Notes: generated from the letters alone by a model not told the origin. Positions 16,295 through 24,560 are shown, counted from the first letter of the stretch. The stretch is 35,804 nucleotides of DNA from Candidatus Omnitrophota bacterium (GCA_023819225.1 JAMWCZ010000004.1:1-35804), one strand, 5' to 3'. A program made the numbers and translations.

Positions 16295-19200
16295 TTACTG
16301 AAGCAGAAGAAGACGGAAGTCCCTCTTTTTTACAGGGACTGTAACAGAACCATCTTTCATCTTGAATATCTCTTTTGTTTCAACGTCAATAAGATCAGCA
16401 TTATCCCTGTCTTTAATACCAAGGGTCTTGAAATTGAAACTTATATTAGAGGTTTTGTCTTCATCTGTATTATTAAAAATCAAGGTCAGAAGTTTGGTTT
16501 CTCTTTTCCACAGGGTGGCTACAAAATGGTCCTGGTGATAGATATTCAATGTGATATACTTGCTGTTTCTCCAGTATGGAAGACATTCAACCTTATCATC
16601 CCATCCGAATTCCCTTAAGAAAGGGAATAGTTTTATGTATGTAATACTGTGATAAGGAAATGCATCATGGACCATATTTATTGCGCACCAGTGTCTGTCG
16701 TTGAAATCGTCCCCTGGTTCCAACCAGGCATATGACTGGGTAAGAAAGGCGGTCTGTGGTCCCCATACCCATGGAGAAAATTCTGCACGATAACGTTCCA
16801 TAGGGAGTGTAAGTGTATAAGAAACAGGCCACTTCTTTCCCCCTGCCTTATACTCTGCCTTTTTTCTTACCATATAGGCAGCCCATTGCTCTCCAGGTAT
16901 AAGGACATCATTGAATGACCAGTAAGCCATAACAGGGTGTCCTGACATATGTGTGGTCATCCAATTATATTTCCCCATATCCTTTACTATTGTGTAAAGC
17001 CGCTTCATTGTTTCACGCCAGGCAAGTACAGGGACTTCTGGTTGATATGTTCCCTTCTCATCAGTATATCCGCAGTTGTGGTACTTATTTGCACAGGGAT
17101 TGGGTTCTGAGACATCAAAATATGTGGCAAAAGGTAATCCTTCAGGTTTGCTATATTTACTGAAGAATCTATGGAAATAATATACATAATAGTCCTGATA
17201 ACTTTTGGAGCCATAACATACCTGTGCAGTTTCCGATTTAGAAGTAGATAAAAGTGATTTAAAGTCAGGTCTTCCGGAAGGCGCACATCTCCATTCTTCA
17301 TAGTAATACTCAGTTTCAGGGGCAAGTGATGGATTGGCTTCTGTAATGTAATGGTTCAGATAAGGTCCCCACTGGTATTCATCCTGCATCCTGCTCTTTA
17401 ATGATAGCACCTCTTTTTTCCGCTCTTCAAAATACTCATCAGGCATATTGAGATAGTTCCATCTACCTCCTATATGTGGCTGATGAGGCCCTATCTCTAC
17501 CTTCCTTCCACCAGGGGAGAGCCATTCAAACCAGTTTATACCACCAAGATTTTTATGTCCTGCCCATGCCCACCATTGCCCGCGTATACCTTCCACAGAA
17601 TATGGCTTTGCAGGTAGCGCGTGAATACCTAACTCTACAACGAGGGGTTCTTTAATATCTACCGGATGGTCTACAATAGTAAATTCAACAATGAACCCCT
17701 CTCTCTCAGGTATAAAACGCATAGATGTTTCAGGTTTTTTTAATTTCCATCCTTTAAGGGACTGCCATACCCACTGTATTCCCTGTTCATATCCCCCTAT
17801 CCTTATTCCACTTACAGGTAAAGAGACATATTCTTTTTCTGGTGTATAACCTGATAAACTTTCAACAGGATACTGCCCGCTGTACCAGTGTGTAGCATAT
17901 TCTTTTTTAAGAGGAATAGAAAGTAAAAGTCGCTCCAGTTTTATTCCAGATATCTCGGGTATAACTTCAATCTTTATCCATAAAAATCCATCAAACTCCA
18001 GACGGTTATATGTCTTTACGGTAAAAATTCCTTTCTTATCTTCACATATAAATTCAACTGCAGAGGGTGTATTCTTTATAACTTTCATTGTAGCATTATC
18101 TGTAAGGTACCCAACCCCTTCTGAAAATATTTTCAGTATAGCAGGACTGGATAGTATGTTTTCATTAAGTATAGAGATTTCAGAAGGAAGTACAGAATTT
18201 TTGTAGCGGAAGTATTTGTCCTTACAGTATATAGTATCTCTATCTACCTTTATTTCTGTCCATGGCCAGGGTGGTTTTTCAGAATATCCCAATTTATTGT
18301 CTAACCATACAGGCCTTTCCTTTTTTTCAAATTGTAGATTGATTTCATGGAGTTTTCTCCCCTCAATTTCAAAGATAACCTTTACACTGTATATACCCGG
18401 GGATAGATTGTGTGTATTGAATTCCACCTCTTCCTCTATATATTCTATCTTTTTTATAGTTGATAGTGCCTGCTTACCATCTTTGGCTAACACATTTATA
18501 TTCGCTGAAATGCCTTCTGAGATAAGTGAATCTGAGCCGGTATGAAGATGGACTATAAGTTTATCCAGTGTCGGCAGAAAAGAAGCAGATGCATTTGATT
18601 CCAGGGTAAAGACAAAAGGAATACGTTGTCTGTACAAAAGGATATCAGTTTCATCACATATATTTATGAGGATATCACCGCATAATGGCTCTTCTATAGA
18701 AAAGAAGATAGTGGCTGGTTTATCCGGTGAAATATCTCTTTCTTCTTTTTTTATTATATCCCTTTCTTCTTCCTTTAACTCCATCTTTTCTGTATCAACA
18801 GATTCCACAGTATATTTTATAAGTGATACTTCCATCCGTGGTTTTTTTATTCCTTCTGTTTTTGCCGAAATGCTGAAATTTCCACAGGATGGGTTGGTGA
18901 TACTTTCTATATGAACTGTTTCATCTCCTCCCAATTTCATAACTGCAAGTGGAATACTTTCTTTTCCTGTTTCCCATATACTGTCCAGGTCTTTTACACG
19001 GATACTTCTGTGGTATAGATTAAACATAAGGATTTCCCCTGTTTCCATCTTTTCAATACCTGCATCCAATAGAGGGATATGAAACTCCATATGCCAGTAT
19101 TCTTCTCCTGACACAGTTGAGATAACGCGCCAATTATCACTGTTCCAGGATGTATTCCCATTTTTGGCATCATACCTTGCCATATGTGCGTTTGAAGCAA

Positions 19201-20284
19201 ACATATACAGAGTCTTCCCTTCATCAGGTGAAAGCACAATCCCGAAGTGGTCATCCTTGAATATCTCAGGTAGATCATTTTCTCTGACATTCATTTCAAG
19301 TGGTTGTCCCACATACATTACACGGTGCTCCCTGAACTCTTCAGGGATAGGATATGTGAAGTATATATGTAACTGCTTATCATCATAGTAAATCCTTACT
19401 TCTGTTAGGTCATCATTTGCTATATGGAGTATCCTGTCCTTCCATCCTTTCAGAAGCAACATCTTGCTTTTATCAGGTTCTGATAACTTTGGAATGGTAA
19501 TAAAACTCTTTCTATCCTGTGTTAATCCCTTTTTATAAAGGGCAATCGCCTCATTATTATCAATCGCTTTATCAAGAACAATAAGGTCAGCGAAAACAGT
19601 ATGATAGTTATCTGATGAACCGAGTGCAATAAAATTCACAGAGTTTCCAAAATCAGGGACAGAAGGGCCAGCATAAGGACCTATACCCACAGGTTTACCA
19701 TCTATCCAGAAAGATGTCTCTCCTGTCTTCCATGCCACAGTGATATGTCTTTCCTTCTCAGGTGTAAAGGAATCGTACTTTCTCAATTGTCTGTATACAT
19801 CTCTGTTGTCTTTCTGGTTGGAGTGATAGGATACCACACCATAGTAAGGAGTCCAGACAAAACTGAACGCCTTTTCTGTGAAGATATGGGCGATAAACCT
19901 GTCAGTATCACCACTTTTCCAGTCCAAAGGGCGCATCCAGAAACTTACAGTCCCTTCTTGAGCAGAAAGATTTCCTTTTCCTTCCCATCTCAAAGCACTT
20001 ATGTTTTTATCTACATATTCACGTAGTATGTCCACATCCAGCCAGTAGAGAAGTGGCTTTCTTATAATCTCTGTACTCCCTGTGGTTTTACCGGCAACTG
20101 CACCTTTCTTTGAAAGTATTTCATCATAAACGGGAGTGTAATCCTTACAAGGAAAAGGATTGCCTTTTGCATATTCTGCAGAAACAGTTCCATTCAGGGA
20201 TGCATAAAAAAGTATGTTTTTCCTTTCCATTGAAAACGCCATAATTTGAGGAAATAATAAAAACAGGATAAATAATCTTTTCAT
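16295..20284 (-). CDS. Large secreted LamG/CBM9-like/glycoside-hydrolase-like protein
   Basis: 1329 residues, the largest protein in the window. Signal peptide (RLFILFLLFPQIMAFS). LamG domain about 20-260 (FYASLNGT, EGTVSFWMRPLDWKS, HITVAWKTGETSFWIDGKPVG). CBM9-like domain about 290-470 (RIYYDDKQLHIYFTYPIP, HMEFHIPL). A middle of beta-sandwich repeats. About 830-1250 is a Trp/Tyr-rich domain (GQWWAWAGHKNLGGINWFEWL, FATYFDVSEPNPCANKYHNCGY, HMSGHPVMAYWSF) that I associate with DUF6067/GH123-like putative hydrolases. The C-terminal all-beta domain ends FRLLLLQ. Expected to bind and cleave a polysaccharide in the periplasm or at the surface; substrate unknown. Promoter 20311-20340 lies close upstream. 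Confidence 0.75.
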   Translation of the reverse strand: MKRLFILFLLFPQIMAFSMERKNILFYASLNGTVSAEYAKGNPFPCKDYTPVYDEILSKKGAVAGKTTGSTEIIRKPLLYWLDVDILREYVDKNISALRWEGKGNLSAQEGTVSFWMRPLDWKSGDTDRFIAHIFTEKAFSFVWTPYYGVVSYHSNQKDNRDVYRQLRKYDSFTPEKERHITVAWKTGETSFWIDGKPVGIGPYAGPSVPDFGNSVNFIALGSSDNYHTVFADLIVLDKAIDNNEAIALYKKGLTQDRKSFITIPKLSEPDKSKMLLLKGWKDRILHIANDDLTEVRIYYDDKQLHIYFTYPIPEEFREHRVMYVGQPLEMNVRENDLPEIFKDDHFGIVLSPDEGKTLYMFASNAHMARYDAKNGNTSWNSDNWRVISTVSGEEYWHMEFHIPLLDAGIEKMETGEILMFNLYHRSIRVKDLDSIWETGKESIPLAVMKLGGDETVHIESITNPSCGNFSISAKTEGIKKPRMEVSLIKYTVESVDTEKMELKEEERDIIKKEERDISPDKPATIFFSIEEPLCGDILINICDETDILLYRQRIPFVFTLESNASASFLPTLDKLIVHLHTGSDSLISEGISANINVLAKDGKQALSTIKKIEYIEEEVEFNTHNLSPGIYSVKVIFEIEGRKLHEINLQFEKKERPVWLDNKLGYSEKPPWPWTEIKVDRDTIYCKDKYFRYKNSVLPSEISILNENILSSPAILKIFSEGVGYLTDNATMKVIKNTPSAVEFICEDKKGIFTVKTYNRLEFDGFLWIKIEVIPEISGIKLERLLLSIPLKKEYATHWYSGQYPVESLSGYTPEKEYVSLPVSGIRIGGYEQGIQWVWQSLKGWKLKKPETSMRFIPEREGFIVEFTIVDHPVDIKEPLVVELGIHALPAKPYSVEGIRGQWWAWAGHKNLGGINWFEWLSPGGRKVEIGPHQPHIGGRWNYLNMPDEYFEERKKEVLSLKSRMQDEYQWGPYLNHYITEANPSLAPETEYYYEEWRCAPSGRPDFKSLLSTSKSETAQVCYGSKSYQDYYVYYFHRFFSKYSKPEGLPFATYFDVSEPNPCANKYHNCGYTDEKGTYQPEVPVLAWRETMKRLYTIVKDMGKYNWMTTHMSGHPVMAYWSFNDVLIPGEQWAAYMVRKKAEYKAGGKKWPVSYTLTLPMERYRAEFSPWVWGPQTAFLTQSYAWLEPGDDFNDRHWCAINMVHDAFPYHSITYIKLFPFLREFGWDDKVECLPYWRNSKYITLNIYHQDHFVATLWKRETKLLTLIFNNTDEDKTSNISFNFKTLGIKDRDNADLIDVETKEIFKMKDGSVTVPVKKRDFRLLLLQ

Positions 20285-20310
20285 TATATACCCATCATTT
20301 TTTCAGGTGT

Positions 20311-20340
20311 ATTATAATATAAAAAAAGCCACCTTGACAA
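20311..20340 (-). promoter_or_regulatory. Promoter of the 1329-residue secreted protein gene
   Basis: On the minus strand TTGTCA (20335-20340), 18 bases, TATAAT (20311-20316). The start point would be near 20304 with a leader of about 20 bases. The -35 shares five of its six bases with the -35 of the divergent C45-family gene. Confidence 0.6.
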
Positions 20341-20361
20341 AATCCAGTTGAAGCATATAAT
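20334..20361 (+). promoter_or_regulatory. Promoter of the C45-family gene, overlapping a divergent -35
   Basis: TTGACA (20334-20339), 16 bases, TATAAT (20356-20361). The ATG at 20385 is preceded by GGGAGG. Confidence 0.65.
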
Positions 20362-20384
20362 AACCAGAAGGACCGGGAGGAAAA

Positions 20385-21413
20385 ATGTTAAGGGTCTTTC
20401 TTTCAGGGAACAGTAAGGATATAGGTGTGAAACGAGCAGAAGAATTAAGAAGTACTATATTGCTGGTATTGGAACATTTTCTATACCACCATACATTTGG
20501 ACCTGAAAAATGTATAAAGTGGGCAAAGAGATGGAAAAAACAGACAGAAGAGATGTTTCCTTCCCTCCTTGAAGAAATAAAATTTTTAAGCAAGGCATTA
20601 AACATAGATGAGGAGATAATCTTTGCCTTTAACTTCCGTGCGTGGAATGCCCTTTATTCACATCCCTCACATCTTGCGTGTTATAACATAGGGTTTTTTG
20701 ATGCGACAGAAGGCCCTTTACTTGGGGGAGTACTTGAGGATGGTCCACCATTTTATATATTGGAGGAGATTGAACCTTCATCTGGATATAAACACTATTC
20801 TGTTGCACTGGCAGGGACAGTATGGGCCGTGAGGGGACTGAACTCTGAGGGGCTGGCTGTGGGGCAGGTCTCTGCTTTTCCTGGTATGGAGGTTAGAAAA
20901 ACCGATTTTCACTTCGGGACAGAGGACTATGCAAGGAGTTATTTCATTATGAGATATATTTTACAATACTGCAAGGATATAAAAGAAGCAATAGATGTTT
21001 TCAAAAGATATCCTGCACTTGGTAATTTTATGATGGCTGACAATAGAGATATTGCAGTTGTGGAAAAAGCGGGGAATTTAACAGGTATACGTTTCTGCAA
21101 GGATAAGTACATAATAGCAGGTGGCCACTACCTTGATAGTAACCTCGTTACATACCTTTCCGGAAAAGGAATAATCCATATCCCTGATGCTATGAGTGTA
21201 AGACGGCAACAGGCAGTCAGTTTCAGTGTAGAGAAAGAAAGGCCTTCTTTAAAACTTATGAAAAAGATACTACTTTCTCATAGCGAAGAGGAAGGAAGGT
21301 TCTGTAATGATATTATCCAGGCAACAACCATTGCCATCCCTGTAAAGAAACAGTTTTATGTAGCAGGTCCTTTTCCCTGTCATAATATGTTTAAAGTTCT
21401 CAGATTGGATTGA
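20385..21413 (+). CDS. Peptidase C45-like acyltransferase/amidohydrolase
   Basis: 342 residues. An all-helical front (1-90) precedes LACYNIGFFDATEGPLLGGVLEDG. In C45 / acyl-CoA:6-aminopenicillanic acid acyltransferase-like proteins an equivalent cysteine (here Cys99) becomes the N-terminal nucleophile after self-cleavage. Other family features: GTVWAVRGLNSEGLAVGQV, FIMRYILQYCKDIKEAIDVF, GNFMMADNRDIAVVEKAG (the usual D-x-x-G-x-x-A-x-x-E segment) and GGHYLDS near the usual NHF position. The natural substrate is probably an amide or N-acyl compound; penicillin chemistry should not be assumed. No signal peptide. Transcribed divergently from the large secreted protein with a shared promoter region, so the two may be co-regulated. 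Confidence 0.78.
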   Translation: MLRVFLSGNSKDIGVKRAEELRSTILLVLEHFLYHHTFGPEKCIKWAKRWKKQTEEMFPSLLEEIKFLSKALNIDEEIIFAFNFRAWNALYSHPSHLACYNIGFFDATEGPLLGGVLEDGPPFYILEEIEPSSGYKHYSVALAGTVWAVRGLNSEGLAVGQVSAFPGMEVRKTDFHFGTEDYARSYFIMRYILQYCKDIKEAIDVFKRYPALGNFMMADNRDIAVVEKAGNLTGIRFCKDKYIIAGGHYLDSNLVTYLSGKGIIHIPDAMSVRRQQAVSFSVEKERPSLKLMKKILLSHSEEEGRFCNDIIQATTIAIPVKKQFYVAGPFPCHNMFKVLRLD

Positions 21414-21429
21414 TTTTATATTTGAACCG

Positions 21430-21770
21430 TGGTACAAAAATCCTGTTGCCTCATTAATTTTTCTATACAAAAATTTCTTCTTTTTCCAATTTTTTCTCCT
21501 GCAGTTGTTCAATCTCTCTTTTTAACTCTCCCGGATTTAAACTTTTATAAATCTCTTCTAACTTCTCTTAATAATCTATCAATACTGGACCGGCTGCACT
21601 TGTCTTCAATTCCCCTTTCTCCTTTAAAATACACACTATTTCTTTTAAGTATGGGACTAACCTTTTCCCTCCTGCCATATCAAACCTCTCTCTTAAGGAG
21701 ATGGATATTTTTGCATAGATTTTTAATGAGGCAATTCGAAAATTTGACAGAAGGGATTTTTTATTTACAA
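21430..21770 (-). mobile_element. Fossil transposase/integrase (ISNCY-like), shattered
   Basis: Minus-strand frames contain pieces in an order typical of ISNCY-type integrase-core transposases. FDMAGGKRLVPYLKEIVCIL resembles the GKRL-x-P-x-L segment. In the next frame CSRSSIDRLLREVRRDL resembles the S-x-x-T-I-D-R-L-L segment. In the first frame again, after a stop, EKLEEIYKSLNPGELKREI resembles the extreme C-terminus. The whole catalytic core between the second and third pieces is missing. No terminal inverted repeats could be recognised. The interval 21414-21778 holds nothing else except the promoter of the next gene. Confidence 0.45.
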
Positions 21771-21771
21771 T
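21744..21771 (+). promoter_or_regulatory. Promoter placed for a leaderless UroD-family transcript
   Basis: TTGACA (21744-21749), 16 bases, TACAAT (21766-21771). Seven bases separate the -10 box from the ATG at 21779, and no Shine-Dalgarno sequence exists. The -35 is TTGACAGAA as at three other promoters. Confidence 0.55.
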
Positions 21772-21778
21772 AATTCCT

Positions 21779-22879
21779 ATGAATAATCTTGAAAGATTTA
21801 AAAAAGTTTTAAGTTTTGAAGATGTTGACCATCCTCCTATTGAGCCAGGTATCAGAATATGGAAAGATACACTTAAAAGGTGGAATAGGGAAGGGTATCC
21901 TGAAGGTGTTAACATCTTTGAGTATTTTGGGTTGGAAAAGTTAAAATTTGTATATGCCGGTCCAGATACAGGACCATATCCTCATTTTGTAGAAAAAGTT
22001 ATATCCGAAGATGATAATGCGGTTATAAAGACAGATAAATACGGAAGAAAAATTAAGGACTTTAAGGATGCGACAACTATGCCTGAATGGCTTGAGTTTC
22101 CAGTAAAAAACAGAAACGACCTTGAAAAGGTAATAAAGGAAAGATTTGACCTTTCTCTCCTCAATGATAGATGGTCCTCTGATTTCAATAAAAAGATAGA
22201 AGAATGGAAAGATGAAAAAAGAAATTATATTCTGTTCCTTGATGGTGGATGCTACTATGGTGTTTTGAGAAATCTGGCAGGAGTTGAATATTCTTCATAT
22301 CTTTTTTATGATGCACCTGATTTAGTTGATGAGTTATTTGAGAGGATAAATATAATATGCATTGAAGGGATAAAAAGGATATTATCAGCAGAAGTTAAGG
22401 TTGATTATCTTGGTTTTGGAGAGGATATCGCTTATAAAACATCAACGCTGATATCTCCACCTATGTTTAAAAGGTTTCTTTTCTCCAGATATAAGAAGGT
22501 GTGTGAGATAGCAAAAAAGTATGAGTTGAATATAACTCTGTATGATAGTGATGGAAATCTCAATCCTTTTATGGAATTATATTTTGAAACAGGGATTAAT
22601 TGTTTTACACCCTGTGAGGTTGCTGCTGATATGGACCCTGTGGATTTAAGGAAAAGATATGGAAAGAATATAAAGATGATGGGAGGACTTGACAAAAGAA
22701 AATTTACAAAAGGCAGGGATGATATAAAAGAAGAGATATATAAAAAGATACCTGTTATAGAAGAAGGTGGATATATACCCGGTATTGACCACTCTGTATC
22801 ATCTGATATATCCTTTGAAAACTTTTCATATTATATCAAACTTTTGAAAGAAATCTATGGAATAGGAGAAATAAAATGA
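21779..22879 (+). CDS. Uroporphyrinogen decarboxylase-family methyltransferase-like protein (first of pair)
   Basis: 366 residues, a TIM-barrel protein of the UroD/MtaA superfamily. NNLERFKKVLSFEDVDHPPI is the typical N-terminus (R-F-x-x-x-L-x-x-E-x-x-D). GFGEDIAYKTSTLISPPMFKRF is the central family block. YDSDGNLNPFMELYFETGIN then FTPCEVAADMD replaces the H-x-C zinc motif of classical MtaA. GGYIPGIDHSVSSDISFENF closes the barrel. These features fit the family that transfers methyl groups to or from corrinoid proteins rather than heme-pathway HemE. Function is inferred; a corrinoid protein is encoded at 2222-2860. The gene has no ribosome site and a promoter directly in front. Its last four bases overlap the second UroD-family gene. 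Confidence 0.82.
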   Translation: MNNLERFKKVLSFEDVDHPPIEPGIRIWKDTLKRWNREGYPEGVNIFEYFGLEKLKFVYAGPDTGPYPHFVEKVISEDDNAVIKTDKYGRKIKDFKDATTMPEWLEFPVKNRNDLEKVIKERFDLSLLNDRWSSDFNKKIEEWKDEKRNYILFLDGGCYYGVLRNLAGVEYSSYLFYDAPDLVDELFERINIICIEGIKRILSAEVKVDYLGFGEDIAYKTSTLISPPMFKRFLFSRYKKVCEIAKKYELNITLYDSDGNLNPFMELYFETGINCFTPCEVAADMDPVDLRKRYGKNIKMMGGLDKRKFTKGRDDIKEEIYKKIPVIEEGGYIPGIDHSVSSDISFENFSYYIKLLKEIYGIGEIK

Positions 22880-23952
22880 CCGATTTGAGATGGGAAACAT
22901 TAATGGGAAGAGGTCCCAAAAAAATTGTCCACTGGGAACACTGGTCCAATCCTGATGCAGCAACCTATATTTCCGGCGTAGATTTTTACCAGCACCCTAA
23001 GAAATGCATGGAGAAGATTAATGAGATGTATCCCTTTTTATATCTACCTGTTCCTGCAAGTGATGACCCATTACCACGTCCCGAGGAACAGAAGAATAAA
23101 GGTAAGGGTCGCTGGGGACATACCTGTCGTGATTACTGGCAGCAGGAAGAAGCAAAGCATTTTTTTAGAGACAAAGAGGAGATACTGAAATTCAGCCCAC
23201 TTGAAAATCCAGATTTTTCATCCTGGAAGATTCCTGAAGCAGGTGATTATAGGGATGAAGAAACGATATATCAGAGATTTAGAAAAAATTTTCCTGCTGA
23301 ATGGGATGATAATCCACCTAAAGATTCATGGATTGCCGGAGTTGGTTTTTATAATACGATGTTTATGTGGCCTATACTTGTTTTTGGATATGAGAACTTC
23401 TTAAATGTATGCCTTGAGCCTGAATTTGAAAGAATTATGGAAGAGTTTGCTGAAATTAACCGGCGTGTATTCCGTGCCATTGCACGACTTCCTATAAACT
23501 GGGTATGTTGCCATGATGATATTGTAACGACAAGCGGCCCTCTTGTCAGTCCTGCATGGATGAGAAGATATATCTTTCCAAGATATGAAGAATTCTGGAG
23601 TATACTTAAAAGTGCAGGGAAAGAGGTTGTTTTTATGTCTGATGGATGTCTTGATATTTTTGTTGATGACCTTATGTCTCTTGGAATTCGCGGGATTATC
23701 AGTGAGCCATATACAAATTATAAACCTATAGCGAGAAAATATAAGGATTGTTTTCTTGCAGGAGAGGGTGATGTAAGAATACTAATGGAAAACAATCCAG
23801 AAGAGATTAAAAATATGGTTATTTCTATGGTGGAAACAGGTAAGATGTGCAGCGGTTATATGATGTGTATAGGGAACCATATACCTTTTAATGTTCCCTC
23901 ACCTGCTGTAAAATTGTATTTTGACCTTTCGGCAGAGATAGGGTACCGTTGA
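22876..23952 (+). CDS. Uroporphyrinogen decarboxylase-family protein (second of pair)
   Basis: 358 residues, more divergent than its neighbour. The start WETLMGRGPKKIVHWEHWSNPDA lacks the RF-x-x-x-L motif. The core CCHDDIVTTSGPLVSPAWMRR and FMSDGCLDIFVDDLMSLGIRG match the UroD-family blocks ED-x-x-x-x-x-x-P-x-x-SP and H/SDG. The C-terminal YMMCIGNHIPFNVPSPAV matches the G-x-x-N-x-I-P-x-x-N-P ending. The pair overlaps by ATGA, so they are translated together and probably form a complex or act in sequence. The substrate is unknown; methyl transfer to or from a corrinoid is the likeliest chemistry. Confidence 0.75.
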   Translation: MTDLRWETLMGRGPKKIVHWEHWSNPDAATYISGVDFYQHPKKCMEKINEMYPFLYLPVPASDDPLPRPEEQKNKGKGRWGHTCRDYWQQEEAKHFFRDKEEILKFSPLENPDFSSWKIPEAGDYRDEETIYQRFRKNFPAEWDDNPPKDSWIAGVGFYNTMFMWPILVFGYENFLNVCLEPEFERIMEEFAEINRRVFRAIARLPINWVCCHDDIVTTSGPLVSPAWMRRYIFPRYEEFWSILKSAGKEVVFMSDGCLDIFVDDLMSLGIRGIISEPYTNYKPIARKYKDCFLAGEGDVRILMENNPEEIKNMVISMVETGKMCSGYMMCIGNHIPFNVPSPAVKLYFDLSAEIGYR

Positions 23953-23954
23953 AA

Positions 23955-24491
23955 ATGGAAGAGAAAAAAAGTCGACTTGAAGAAATAGAAGTGAGAGCAC
24001 TAAAACCTGAAGAAGTGAAAATTTTCAGGGGGGCATTTAATCTTATGCATGTGATGATAGCAAATGGTATCCTTTACAGAGGTGTATATGCCATAAGGGC
24101 ATTTCCTATAAGATATCCGGATAAGTATATATTCCTTTTCTACTATGATGAAAATGATAGGGTTCAGGAGATAGGTATGATAGAAGACCTCAATATATTT
24201 CCTGAAGAGACGAGGCAGATTATTTTAGATGCAATGAGGAAACAGTACTTTGCATATACGATAGAATCTATATATAGCATAAAACTTGAGTTCGGTGTAT
24301 TACACTTTGAGGTTGAGACAGATAAAGGGCAAAAGACATTTTATATGAGATGGGCATCACACAGAACCCTTGACTTTGGAGAGAGAGGCAAGATTCTCCT
24401 TGATATTTTTGATGATAGATATATACTCCCTAATATAGAAAAACTCACAAAGACAGAACAGGACCTATTCACACGCTATATCTACTGGTAA
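23955..24491 (+). CDS. DUF1854-family protein
   Basis: 178 residues from the ATG at 23955, two bases after the preceding stop; a TTG at 23949 is a less likely start. The core VYAIRAFPIRYPDKYIFLFY, EIGMIEDLNIFPEETRQIIL, KQYFAYTIESIYSIKLEFGV and LHFEVETDKGQKTF matches DUF1854, a small all-alpha/beta family that I recall being named in connection with cyanophycin loci and paired with an ABC exporter bearing a zinc ribbon. Such an exporter is at 8571-10763. The molecular role is not known. It is the last gene of the UroD-family pair's apparent transcript. Confidence 0.65.
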   Translation: MEEKKSRLEEIEVRALKPEEVKIFRGAFNLMHVMIANGILYRGVYAIRAFPIRYPDKYIFLFYYDENDRVQEIGMIEDLNIFPEETRQIILDAMRKQYFAYTIESIYSIKLEFGVLHFEVETDKGQKTFYMRWASHRTLDFGERGKILLDIFDDRYILPNIEKLTKTEQDLFTRYIYW

Positions 24492-24531
24492 CCTATTATA
24501 TCTCGTCTTTCACTCTTTACATCTATCTAAC

Positions 24532-24560
24532 TTGTCCATAGCAAAAATCTATGGTATTAT
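24532..24560 (+). promoter_or_regulatory. Promoter of the leuD-icd-purA-ilv operon with embedded inverted repeat
   Basis: TTGTCC (24532-24537), 17 bases, TATTAT (24555-24560). The spacer is almost wholly occupied by a perfect inverted repeat, CCATAG (24536-24541) / CTATGG (24549-24554) with a 7-base centre, so a dimeric repressor could sit between the boxes. Alternatively the repeat plus the following TATTATTTTT is a weak terminator for the DUF1854 gene. The leader to the leuD-like ATG would be about 40 bases. Confidence 0.45.

Noticed and set aside
21779-22879. True HemE (uroporphyrinogen decarboxylase)
   Set aside because: The N-terminal substrate motif of HemE is missing and no heme genes are nearby; the sequence follows the MtaA/MtbA-like branch.
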